DNA from: a bacterium
GTDB taxonomy: Bacteria; JAMCPX01
NCBI GenBank assembly: GCA_021787655.1
Contig: JAJYLM010000003.1
Span: 1 to 35,960 of the forward strand
DNA length: 35,960 nucleotides
Direction of reading: 5' to 3'
Shown one piece after another: positions 1-8,170 of this stretch. A model generated the notes under the pieces. That model made no database searches. It was not told the DNA's origin and saw only the letters and a list, made by a program, of their open reading frames with translations. The translations under genes were made by a program, and so were the position numbers. How positions within the stretch are numbered: the first letter of the stretch is position 1; each line of letters starts with the position of its first letter.

Positions 1-1498
1 CAGCACCACCGGTAAACTCTATATAGCAGACAATGCCGGCGTGTTTGCTGTGGACAATGCGACAGGCTGGACGACAAAGATAGTTCCTGCAACCGCATCA
101 TGTGCAAACTGCACCCTTGCAGACCCCGCAGGCATTACCATGGACAACAACGGTAACCTTATCGTAACAGACAGCTACAACAACACCCTTGTTGGTGTTA
201 ATCCGACTACCGGTACGACATGGTATGTACTTGGACCCGGCAATGGTATACTCAACGCACCCATTGGAGTGACATATTCAAATGGGGATCTGTACGTTGC
301 CAACCACGGATCAAGTACGATTACACAAATTAATGCCACGACCCTCAGTGCTGTGAATCTGACCTTAAGCCTTGCCCTGTCATCTGCACCGGAAGGTATT
401 ACATCCGACGGGAGCGGCAACCTCTATGTAGCATGTCAGGGGAACAACACAATATCAAAGATTGTAGTAACTGGCACAAATGGTGCGGTCACAAACAGCT
501 ATGTGACCGGACTTACAGCACCTTATGGTGTCAGTATATCGGGCACATCGATTCTGGCGACCAGTAATTCGAATCAAGTGTTGTCAACCGCAGGGATCGG
601 CGGCGGGGCCGCAAGTGCGATGTGCGCGGACTTCTCGCCGTGGGATATATACTCGAATTCGTCCATCATACCTGACGGGGCTGGAGGTTTGTTTGTCGGA
701 GATATCCATGACGCAATAATCTATCATGTAAACAGCACATGCTCTATAAGTACCTATACACAGGGTTTCGCAGACCCCTATGATATGACGTATGCCAACG
801 GTTATATTTATGCCGTTAACGACTGGTTTGGTGAACCTTATGGAGACAGTATATTAGAGATAAGATCTGACGGCGCTATGAAAGTGCTTGCACAGATTGA
901 GGGCTACGGCGCCTCGGTCAAGGGAAACCCTTCAGGCAGCTTATCCGTCGGTTCTTGGGACGGCAGTCTTATCAACGTCTCTTCGACGGGTGTTACCAGT
1001 ACCGTCTTTCCTTTGGGCACCTTTACCAACGGTACATCCGGTATTGCGTATGATAACAGCGGCAATCTGTTCGTAAACAATTGCGGTGCTATCGAGAAGT
1101 GGAACGGCTCAACACTGACATCCGAATTTGCGTGGAACACAGGCTGTTACCAGATAGCGTATCACAACGGCAATATCTATGTAAGCGATTATGACTATCA
1201 CAGAATAGACGTGGTAAGCGCATCAACCGGTGGACCGGTAACTATATATATCCCTTCAACAGCAGGGCTTCTTGGTCCGGAAGGCATAGGATTTGATATA
1301 TTCGGCAACTTTTATGTTGCAGATTACAGGAATGACGGATTGTTTCGTATAGATCCTCAAGGGCATATGACAGCTCTTGTACCACCTGCAACAAGTACGT
1401 TGATCGGTCCCAACGGCATTGCCATTCCGCCGTCACAGATGATCTACACGGTTGAAGAGGGTGGAACGGGTTCAATTATGTGGGTGATTGCACCGTAA
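1..1498 (+). CDS. NHL/beta-propeller repeat protein, 5' end outside window
   Basis: The reading frame is open from base 2 and has no convincing start; the GTG at 41 lies inside a stretch that is coding in the neighbouring paralogue, so the gene is cut by the window edge. About 498 residues are visible, matching residues 155 to 657 of the protein at 1705-3678. Repeated blocks of the type G-N-L-Y-V-A-D/A and DGSGNL are typical of NHL/YncE-like beta-propellers. The C-terminus (MWVIAP) is the same as in the paralogue. By analogy it is probably a secreted or lipid-anchored surface protein, but its own N-terminus is not visible. Bases 1-107 are identical to 2169-2275. Ligand and function are unknown. 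Confidence 0.85.
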   Translation, partial: STTGKLYIADNAGVFAVDNATGWTTKIVPATASCANCTLADPAGITMDNNGNLIVTDSYNNTLVGVNPTTGTTWYVLGPGNGILNAPIGVTYSNGDLYVANHGSSTITQINATTLSAVNLTLSLALSSAPEGITSDGSGNLYVACQGNNTISKIVVTGTNGAVTNSYVTGLTAPYGVSISGTSILATSNSNQVLSTAGIGGGAASAMCADFSPWDIYSNSSIIPDGAGGLFVGDIHDAIIYHVNSTCSISTYTQGFADPYDMTYANGYIYAVNDWFGEPYGDSILEIRSDGAMKVLAQIEGYGASVKGNPSGSLSVGSWDGSLINVSSTGVTSTVFPLGTFTNGTSGIAYDNSGNLFVNNCGAIEKWNGSTLTSEFAWNTGCYQIAYHNGNIYVSDYDYHRIDVVSASTGGPVTIYIPSTAGLLGPEGIGFDIFGNFYVADYRNDGLFRIDPQGHMTALVPPATSTLIGPNGIAIPPSQMIYTVEEGGTGSIMWVIAP

Positions 1499-1550
1499 GG
1501 GGAGATCATGAAGGAGATCATGGAATTAAGTATTAACTGCGATTTGAGTC

Positions 1551-1672
1551 TCCCTCTTAAGCAGGGAGTTCATCTGCGTTATCCCTCTTACTTAAGAGGG
1601 ACCAAGGGAGTTACATTCTGCTTCTGTAATAAATATCATAACTCCCCTACCCCCTCTTATCTTAAGAGGGGA
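1551..1672. repeat. cluster of palindromic GAGGG-type repeats
   Basis: The gap between the two propeller genes holds three related units. Unit A is 1551-1570. Unit B has a 9-bp stem, TCCCTCTTA at 1582-1590 with TAAGAGGGA at 1593-1601, followed by GGGAGTTA at 1606-1613. Unit C is inverted: TAACTCCC at 1639-1646, then a 9-bp stem, CCCCTCTTA at 1651-1659 with TAAGAGGGG at 1663-1671. B and C together form a larger inverted repeat around a 25-base centre. This resembles dispersed REP/MITE-like intergenic elements. It could also fold in the transcript between the two genes. Confidence 0.7.
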
Positions 1673-1704
1673 ATTTAAAGAGATAAAGGTAAAAAGGAGA
1701 CAAT

Positions 1705-3678
1705 ATGAAGATAACAAAAGCATTACTTAATCTGATGGTTGCGGGCATGTTTGCTGTCATTATAGCAGCAGGATGCGCAAACAATGGGAGCAACGGTCCA
1801 ACAGGTAAAACAGGCCTTCAAGGCCAGCCTGGACCTCTTGCCTCCGCACCGGTCATTGCCGGGTTGGACCCGACGACAGCATCATTTAATACGGTAATTA
1901 CCGTCACCGGCGAGAACTTCACGACAACACTTTCAGATATCACAGTCTATTGTGATGGTACGCCTGCTATGGTTGTCAGCGCAACATCGACACAGATCAC
2001 GGTCACGGGATGCGGAACAACAGGTGTATCAACCCCGTACCAGGCAAGCGTGGCAGTACTCATCAACAAGCAGATGAGCAACAACATAAACGAATGGATC
2101 GTTCCGTCCGGATACATATCCCAGTTTCCTGCAGCGTCTTTAACAGGTCCTCAGGGAGAGGTATATGACAGCACCACCGGTAAACTCTATATAGCAGACA
2201 ATGCCGGCGTGTTTGCTGTGGACAATGCGACAGGCTGGACGACAAAGATAGTTCCTGCAACCGCATCATGTGCAAGCTGTACCCTTGCAGACCCCGCAGG
2301 CATTACCATGGATGGCAGCGGAAACCTTATCGTAACAGACAGCTACAACAGCACCCTTGTTGGTATTAACCCGACAACCGGTGACACGTGGTCTATCCTT
2401 GGACCAGGCAATGGTATACTCACCAATCCCATAGGTGTGACTTATTCAAATGGGGATCTGTACGTAGCGAACAGCGGATCAAGCAAGATCACACAGATCA
2501 ACGGAACAACCTTGAGTGTTGTGAATCTGACCTTAAGCCTTGCTCTTCCATCAGCACCGTACGGTATCACAGCGGACGGGAGTGGAAACCTTTACGTCGC
2601 GTGTCTGGGGAATAATACAATATCAAAGATTGTAGTAACCGGCACAAATGGTGCGGTGACAAACAGCTATGTGACCGGTATTACAGCACCTTATGGTGTC
2701 AGTATATCGGGGACATCGATTCTGGCGACCAGTAATTCGAATCAAGTATTGTCAACCGCAGGGATCGGAGGCGGAGCTGCAAGCACGATGTGCGCTGATT
2801 TCTCACCATGGGAGACAAACGCGAATTCTTCCATCATACCCGACGGGGCCGGAGGCCTGTTAGTCGGAGATCCTTCTGACGGACTGGTGTATCATGTAAA
2901 CAGCGCCTGCAAGGTCAATACCTATGCAGCAGGGTTTGCAGACCCGTATGATATTACCTATCTAAACGGCAATTTCTATGCTGTAAACGAGTGGTTTAAT
3001 GAACCCTATGGTGACGCTATATTAGAAATAAGACCTGACGGAGCTATGAGGACACTTGCACAGATTGAAGGCTATGGTGCTTCGATAACACCCAACCCCT
3101 CCGGAACCCTTACAGTTGGTTCATTTGATGGCAGCGTTATTACAGTCTCATTAACGGGTATCACAAGTACAGTACTTCCTTTAGGATCAATTATAAGCAG
3201 TGATGGTGGTGCACGCGGCCTTGCATACGATAGCAGCGGTAAACTATACATAGGCACACGAGCAACCATCGACACGTGGGATGGCGCTACACTAACTTAC
3301 GGTTTTGCAACAGGTATTACCGGCGGTTATCAAATAATTTATCGCAACGGATACCTCTATATAAGCGATTATAGCGGAAAATCTATAAAGACTGTAAGTG
3401 CCTCTACAGGTGGAGCAGTAACAACTTATGTACCCTCCAGCACAGGTATTGGCGGCTCAGAAGGACTTGGCTTTGATATCTATGGAAACCTTATAAGTGT
3501 AGATGACAGTTCTAATGGTTTATTCCGTATTGACCCTCTGGGACATGTGACAGCACTTGTACCGCATGCTACAAGCCCTATGTTACATCCAAACGGGGTT
3601 GCCATACCGCCGTCGCAGCTTATCTATACGGTTGAGGAAGGTTCCACGACTTCACGCATGTGGGTGATTGCACCGTAA
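1705..3678 (+). CDS. beta-propeller (NHL) lipoprotein with collagen-like stalk and IPT/TIG domain
   Basis: 657 residues; ATG preceded by AAGGAGA. Residues 1-24 are a lipoprotein signal peptide with lipobox IIAAGC, predicting lipidation at Cys24. Residues 28-45 are six consecutive Gly-X-Y triplets (GSN GPT GKT GLQ GQP GPL), a very short collagen-like stalk. Residues about 47-132 look like an IPT/TIG Ig-like domain (LDPTTASFNT, VTGENF). Residues about 150-657 are NHL/YncE-like propeller repeats with DGSGNLYVA-type motifs. It is probably surface-anchored and may bind a ligand or matrix component; no catalytic site is visible. It is a tandem paralogue of the upstream gene, with near-identical and divergent blocks alternating. 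An intrinsic terminator follows. Confidence 0.85.
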   Translation: MKITKALLNLMVAGMFAVIIAAGCANNGSNGPTGKTGLQGQPGPLASAPVIAGLDPTTASFNTVITVTGENFTTTLSDITVYCDGTPAMVVSATSTQITVTGCGTTGVSTPYQASVAVLINKQMSNNINEWIVPSGYISQFPAASLTGPQGEVYDSTTGKLYIADNAGVFAVDNATGWTTKIVPATASCASCTLADPAGITMDGSGNLIVTDSYNSTLVGINPTTGDTWSILGPGNGILTNPIGVTYSNGDLYVANSGSSKITQINGTTLSVVNLTLSLALPSAPYGITADGSGNLYVACLGNNTISKIVVTGTNGAVTNSYVTGITAPYGVSISGTSILATSNSNQVLSTAGIGGGAASTMCADFSPWETNANSSIIPDGAGGLLVGDPSDGLVYHVNSACKVNTYAAGFADPYDITYLNGNFYAVNEWFNEPYGDAILEIRPDGAMRTLAQIEGYGASITPNPSGTLTVGSFDGSVITVSLTGITSTVLPLGSIISSDGGARGLAYDSSGKLYIGTRATIDTWDGATLTYGFATGITGGYQIIYRNGYLYISDYSGKSIKTVSASTGGAVTTYVPSSTGIGGSEGLGFDIYGNLISVDDSSNGLFRIDPLGHVTALVPHATSPMLHPNGVAIPPSQLIYTVEEGSTTSRMWVIAP

Positions 3679-3710
3679 GAGAGAAATCATCAGGGTCGTG
3701 ATCAATTATA

Positions 3711-3746
3711 AGGGCGGTGGCGCATGTGTGCCATCGCCCTTTTTTA
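3711..3746 (+). terminator. Rho-independent terminator
   Basis: An 11-bp stem, AGGGCGGTGGC (3711-3721) with GCCATCGCCCT (3730-3740), contains one G-U pair and an 8-base loop, and runs straight into a T tract. It lies 32 bases after the stop of the propeller lipoprotein and should end that transcription unit. Confidence 0.85.
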
Positions 3747-3907
3747 TCGGATTCGAGGTTTTTTCGCAGTTGCCGGTTCGTGATCTCTTACCCCGTATCA
3801 GCGATAGAAAATGCAGAGCTTTTTGTTTCGTTTAGAATTATTACCTGCTTTTTGCAGGCGCTTTATCAAGCATGGCGCCAATGCCTGTTTGTTAAGCTTC
3901 CCTTGTT

Positions 3908-3921
3908 TTGATATACATCAA
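3908..3921. promoter_or_regulatory. FNR/CRP-family operator-like palindrome
   Basis: TTGATATACATCAA matches the FNR/DNR consensus TTGAT-N4-ATCAA at all ten defined positions. It ends 13 bases before the ATG at 3935 and overlaps the start of the AAGGAG ribosome-binding site. At that location a bound regulator would more likely repress than activate, unless the promoter is unusually placed. The match is seen directly; control by an FNR-type regulator is inference. Confidence 0.5.
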
Positions 3922-3934
3922 GGAGAGGTTGTTT

Positions 3935-5161
3935 ATGTCCATACTATTCACGCCATACAAGATTGGTAAAACTGAGATCAAGAACCGGTTCGTCAAGTCC
4001 GCAACGTACGAAAGTATGTCAAGACCTGACGGAATCGTGACAGAACAACTGATCACTACCTACAGACTCCTCGCAAAGGGTGATGTGGGGCTTATCATAC
4101 CGGGTTTCATGAATGTTCATCCCTATGGCAAGGCCATGCCTTTCCAGACAGGCATCTATAGTGATGATATGATCCCTGGTCTGCGAAGGCTCACAGATGC
4201 GGTGCATGAATATGGTGCGAAGATATTCTTCCAGCTCGCCCATGCCGGTATGCAGACCAGCAGGGAGGTGCTCGGAAGGACCCCGATGGGACCCTCCGGA
4301 TCACGGCGTGACCCAGTCTATTTGTTCAAACCGGCGAAGATGTCTCAGGACGACATAGTGACCGCTATCCGTGCATTCAGCGATGCGGCACAGCGTGCAG
4401 CAGAGGCAGGGGCCGATGGTGTTCAGATCCATGCAGCACACGGATATTTGATCAGCCAGTTTCTTTCACCATTTTTGAATGACCGGGATGATGCATGGGG
4501 AGGCTCGGATGAAAACCGCTTCCGGCTCATGAGGGAAGTGATGCTTGCAGTCAGAACGGCTCTGCCGCCGGACATGCCGGTGATCGTCAAGATCAATGTC
4601 AACGACTTTGCCCCGAAAGACGGCGTACAGCCTGAACTGGCAAAAAAATACTGCGGCTGGCTTGCGGCACTGAAGGTCGACGGTATTGAAACCAGCTGTT
4701 CACTGCCGGTCTATTCCTTCATGAACATGATCAGGGGTGATGTGCCGGTCCGCGAGCTTGTCAGGGCATTTCCTCTCTGGAAGCGGCCTGCGGCCTGGGT
4801 CATGACGAAAAGGCTCGACGGTAACTACAACCTTGAAGAGGGATATAACCTCGATGGTGCGAAGGTCATACGGTCTGCAACAGGCAGCATCCCGTTGATC
4901 GTCGTCGGAGGAATGCGGTCAAAGGGGTTCATGGAAAAACACCTCCTCAACGGAGATTTGGATTTTATTTCCATGGCGCGTCCGTTCATACGGGAACCTG
5001 ACCTGGTGAAGCGGTTCAGGGCGGGAAAATCGGAGGCTGCATCCTGCGTTTCGTGCAATCAATGTTTTGCGGCAATGATGAACAGACTGCCGCTGCGCTG
5101 CTACAATAAGGACCTGTATCGGCATCATAACAAAAAGAGCATTTTAAGAGCAAATGTTTGA
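3935..5161 (+). CDS. NADH:flavin oxidoreductase, Old Yellow Enzyme family
   Basis: 408 residues from ATG 3935, chosen because AAGGAGAGG lies at a proper distance; an in-frame TTG at 3908 would lie in the operator-like palindrome. It is an FMN-binding TIM barrel of the OYE / 2,4-dienoyl-CoA reductase N-terminal type. Family motifs seen are NRFVKSATYE near the N-terminus, HAGMQ from His103, HAAHGYL with the His166/His169 pair that usually binds the substrate carbonyl, and a late VVGGMR and SMARPF phosphate-binding region. The tail has Cys371, Cys374, Cys377 and Cys389 (CxxCxxC-x11-C), much like the 4Fe-4S ligands of dienoyl-CoA reductases, but the protein ends there, without their C-terminal FAD/NAD domain. 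Substrate unknown; likely an enoate reductase. Confidence 0.85.
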   Translation: MSILFTPYKIGKTEIKNRFVKSATYESMSRPDGIVTEQLITTYRLLAKGDVGLIIPGFMNVHPYGKAMPFQTGIYSDDMIPGLRRLTDAVHEYGAKIFFQLAHAGMQTSREVLGRTPMGPSGSRRDPVYLFKPAKMSQDDIVTAIRAFSDAAQRAAEAGADGVQIHAAHGYLISQFLSPFLNDRDDAWGGSDENRFRLMREVMLAVRTALPPDMPVIVKINVNDFAPKDGVQPELAKKYCGWLAALKVDGIETSCSLPVYSFMNMIRGDVPVRELVRAFPLWKRPAAWVMTKRLDGNYNLEEGYNLDGAKVIRSATGSIPLIVVGGMRSKGFMEKHLLNGDLDFISMARPFIREPDLVKRFRAGKSEAASCVSCNQCFAAMMNRLPLRCYNKDLYRHHNKKSILRANV

Positions 5162-5274
5162 CACATGAGTCACTCTTCGTCATGCATGGAGGCAGAGGAG
5201 TGCTTTCATCTGTAGAATAAAGACAAGATCAGGAAAATTATCTTCACCGGACTCCCCGTGAAGAAGGAACCCGG

Positions 5275-6414
5275 ATGAAAAACATTTGTTTCATCGTATG
5301 TGCAGTATTGAGTTCTTTTACCTGTTCAATGAGCGCTTCTGCATCTGATACGGATGATCTTCTGTCCCTCATAACTGATCAAAAGGTCATCAATGCGCAC
5401 GATGCCGGATCTTCGGGTAATGAGCTTGTGCAGAACGAGGAGAAACCAGACACCGGCAAATATTACGATGGAACCGCAGGGACATGGCTCAGGGTGCACG
5501 GGTATGCACAGGTACGGTATCAATACCCGGAAAATGCCACGGCAGGTTTTGACATACACCGGGCACGGCTCGATGTCAGCGGAGATATAACCGACAGCGT
5601 CGGGTATAAACTGCAGCCGGCGTTTGAAGGACCAGCAGCCAGGCTGCTCGATGCTTATGCGGACTGTACGGCCGGATATTATCTGAAAATCACTGCAGGG
5701 CAGTTCAAAATACCATTCAGTCAGGAAAACCTGATCTCGTCGGCTTACCTTGAAACCATAGACCGTTCCCAGGCAGTCGAAGCGCTCGTCGCGCGGAGCA
5801 AGGATATTATCGGCAACCAGAACGGAAGAGACATAGGGATCAAGGCGGGCGGTAATTTTCTCAAGCTGCAGAACATGTTCGTGTTCGAATATGCTCTTGC
5901 AGTGCTGAACGGGCAGGGGATCAACACCATGGACCTGAACGATCAAAAGGACTATGTCGGCAGGCTGGTGATCCACCCGTTTACGGACCTCTCTGTAGAT
6001 GGTGAATACTATGCCGGGAGATACGCACTGTCGAACCTTACCGGAAGCAGCTATGAGCGCACGAGGATCGGAGCCGGCCTTGCGTACGTCCATGAACCGG
6101 TATCGGTCAACGTTGAATTCATACGAGGCAGCGACGGCTATGAAAGCAGTTCCGGCAGGGTCCTTACCAGAAGGCAGGGATGGTATGCCCAGACAGCGTA
6201 TTTCATTCTTCCGCACAAGCTGCAGGGTGTGCTGAAATACGATACCTACAATCCAGATATAACCACCGGCAGCACGTCGACGGTATACACCATCGGGATG
6301 AACTGGAATTTTACGACGGTTACGAGGCTCCAGGTAGATTACGGGATCAAGGATGTGGAAGGAACCCGGAAAAACAGCAATCTTCTGGCTGTCCAGTTCC
6401 AGGCCGGGTTTTGA
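5275..6414 (+). CDS. outer-membrane porin, phosphate-selective porin O/P family
   Basis: 379 residues; ATG with AAGGAA upstream. An N-terminal signal peptide ends near residue 23 (SASAS before DTDD). The mature part has the pattern of OprO/OprP-type 16-strand barrels: GFDIHRARLDVSG, then YKLQPAFEG, ITAGQFKIPFS, and alternating aromatic strands to a C-terminal AGF, whose final Phe is the usual barrel-assembly signal. The length suits the family. The real substrate (phosphate, other anions or other solutes) cannot be told from sequence. A hairpin (TCTTCAC 5241-5247 with GTGAAGA 5258-5264) abuts the ribosome-binding site. It lies 113 bases after the oxidoreductase and may be cotranscribed. Confidence 0.85.
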   Translation: MKNICFIVCAVLSSFTCSMSASASDTDDLLSLITDQKVINAHDAGSSGNELVQNEEKPDTGKYYDGTAGTWLRVHGYAQVRYQYPENATAGFDIHRARLDVSGDITDSVGYKLQPAFEGPAARLLDAYADCTAGYYLKITAGQFKIPFSQENLISSAYLETIDRSQAVEALVARSKDIIGNQNGRDIGIKAGGNFLKLQNMFVFEYALAVLNGQGINTMDLNDQKDYVGRLVIHPFTDLSVDGEYYAGRYALSNLTGSSYERTRIGAGLAYVHEPVSVNVEFIRGSDGYESSSGRVLTRRQGWYAQTAYFILPHKLQGVLKYDTYNPDITTGSTSTVYTIGMNWNFTTVTRLQVDYGIKDVEGTRKNSNLLAVQFQAGF

Positions 6415-6445
6415 TTAAAATCTTTCATCGTTCTGTCTCGCTCGC

Positions 6446-6473
6446 TTGATTTTAATGATATTTCATGTATACT
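6446..6473 (+). promoter_or_regulatory. sigma-70-type promoter for the 6.5-16 kb gene run
   Basis: TTGATT (6446-6451), a 16-base spacer and TATACT (6468-6473) lie 29 bases before the ATG at 6503. The -35 element overlaps one arm of a 9-bp inverted repeat (ATTAAAATC 6414-6422 with GATTTTAAT 6448-6456) that spans the end of the porin gene, so it might be controlled. It is the only good promoter I see before the packed genes that follow. Confidence 0.5.
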
Positions 6474-6502
6474 TTTTCTCATTATAAAATAATGGATACT
6501 AT

Positions 6503-8170
6503 ATGAGATCCCATGAATTGTTAGTGGTTACATGGCTGCCCGACGTTAAGAGCCGGGTGGAAAAGCTCCTGCAGGATAATGAGTACGTTTATGACAGTGT
6601 ATCGTCCCCGATAGAGGCTATTGATGCTGTCGGGAAGTATGCATATAAAGTTGTCATTCTCGACTGTTTACTCCCAGGATTGAACGGCTATCAGCTCGTC
6701 AAGCGTCTCAAAGGGACGCCGCACGGTGGATATGCACAGTTCATCGTATTCATGAACAACATACCGGAAAACAAGCGCCCGGAAGTAATCAACCGATGGG
6801 GTATGCATGTTTTATTGCGAAAGCCTGTCAATGAAGATGATCTGCTGGCATCGTTGAAACAAGCGGAGTCCTACGATCTTCCCAGTGAGAAAATAGACCA
6901 GTATACATCCGACTGTGTCGAGGAAACGTTTTCAGAGCTCGCGCATGTTCTGTGGACCGGGAAGCTCACCTGTTATGGAGACCAGGGGGTTGTCAAAGAG
7001 GTCTACTGGGACAGCGGCAACCCGGTGTTCGCTATGAGCAGCAGCGAGGACGAGCGGCTGGACAAATGGCTGATGGGGAAAGGACTCGTATCCGAGGGTG
7101 TTCTAACATCTGCGTACGACATTATGAATAAGCGCGGCAAACGGCTGGGCGATGCACTTATCATACTGGGAGCCATCAGCGAGGACAGTCTCGAACATGC
7201 TATTTCGGACAATATGAAGGAAATCATCCTCAGCATGTTTTCATGGGACGGTTTCACGTACACGAAAGAGGAAAAAGTAAGGGGCATTAAAGAAATGACC
7301 TCGATACAGGATTCGTTTCCCATCCTTCTCTTTGAAGGCATCAGGAGAAAGTCCGGGATAGAAGCTATCAAAACGAAGCTTCAGGAAACGGGCGAGATCG
7401 TCAGTTTCAGCCCCGATAATATTTTCAATATCGAGGATTTCAAGTTTCCCCAGTCATTCAACAGGCTGATGGGACTCATCAACGGGAAGCGGACTATCTA
7501 TGAGCTGATTGCGAAGAGCGGCGTGTCTCACGATGATGCATACCGGTTTTTATACACACTGCTTCTCCTCAAACTTATACGATTGAGCCAAACAAATGAA
7601 GAAAATAAACAGGTGGCCATCAGCATGGCTGATGCCAGCAGAAAAACAAAGTTTACCGGGAATCTTCACGACGTATCAATCATGGAATTGATACAGATGC
7701 TTGAATTGAACAGAAAATCCGGAACGTTGCAGGTACACGACATTCACGAAATCGGCTGGCTGCTCTTCGACAAGGGCAGTATTATTGATGCCTATTACGG
7801 TGATCTGACCCGGGAAAATGCCGTGTACAGGATGCTGTTCCTGACAGAAGGGGAGTTCGATATAAAGTTCAAGAGCATTGTCGGCGAACCAAGGATAACT
7901 GTTGATACCCAGACATTGCTCATGGATGGTCTGCGAATGCTGGATGAGGTCAACAGGATAGAGCCGCTCTTCGGCAGTTTGAAGAAAAAGCTTGTTGTAA
8001 ATCCATTGCACACCCTGAAAACAAGCGAAGAAAAGGAAGAACTCATGCGTATTTTCAACGGGAACAATGATATATTGACGTCGTCCTTTCTCCTGAACCC
8101 GGACCCGCAGGCAGGGCTTGATATCATCAGTACCTTACTTAAGGATAAGGTTATAAAGGAAGAACTATGA
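6503..8170 (+). CDS. degenerate receiver-domain protein with two DUF4388-type regions
   Basis: 555 residues; ATG with only a weak ribosome-binding site. Residues 1-125 fold-match a response-regulator receiver: Asp54 sits in VVILDCLLPGLNG and a late RKP keeps the conserved Lys. However, the acidic pair normally after strand 1 (VVDDxP) is replaced by VVTWLP, and the conserved Thr/Ser is Asn in FMNN, so phosphorylation may be lost or altered. Residues about 145-260 and 380-460 look like DUF4388/PATAN-type modules (FTGNLHDVSIMELIQML, LNRKSGTLQV), often found in deltaproteobacterial and cyanobacterial regulators. No DNA-binding or enzymatic output is visible, so it probably signals by protein contact. 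Its stop overlaps the next ATG by four bases. Confidence 0.8.
   Translation: MRSHELLVVTWLPDVKSRVEKLLQDNEYVYDSVSSPIEAIDAVGKYAYKVVILDCLLPGLNGYQLVKRLKGTPHGGYAQFIVFMNNIPENKRPEVINRWGMHVLLRKPVNEDDLLASLKQAESYDLPSEKIDQYTSDCVEETFSELAHVLWTGKLTCYGDQGVVKEVYWDSGNPVFAMSSSEDERLDKWLMGKGLVSEGVLTSAYDIMNKRGKRLGDALIILGAISEDSLEHAISDNMKEIILSMFSWDGFTYTKEEKVRGIKEMTSIQDSFPILLFEGIRRKSGIEAIKTKLQETGEIVSFSPDNIFNIEDFKFPQSFNRLMGLINGKRTIYELIAKSGVSHDDAYRFLYTLLLLKLIRLSQTNEENKQVAISMADASRKTKFTGNLHDVSIMELIQMLELNRKSGTLQVHDIHEIGWLLFDKGSIIDAYYGDLTRENAVYRMLFLTEGEFDIKFKSIVGEPRITVDTQTLLMDGLRMLDEVNRIEPLFGSLKKKLVVNPLHTLKTSEEKEELMRIFNGNNDILTSSFLLNPDPQAGLDIISTLLKDKVIKEEL

Noticed and set aside
1551-1672. CRISPR-like repeat cluster
   Set aside because: Units are unequal, inverted relative to each other and not separated by regular spacers.
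3717-3911. 64-codon frame starting in the terminator
   Set aside because: Begins inside the terminator hairpin, no ribosome-binding site, no similarity to anything recognisable.
5326-6216. 296-codon minus-strand frame opposite the porin
   Set aside because: Antisense shadow; the porin on the plus strand has a signal peptide, family motifs and a C-terminal Phe.
6446-6459. TTGATTTTAATGAT as a second FNR-type box
   Set aside because: Only the left half matches; the right half ATGAT is not ATCAA. It is better explained as a -35 element.
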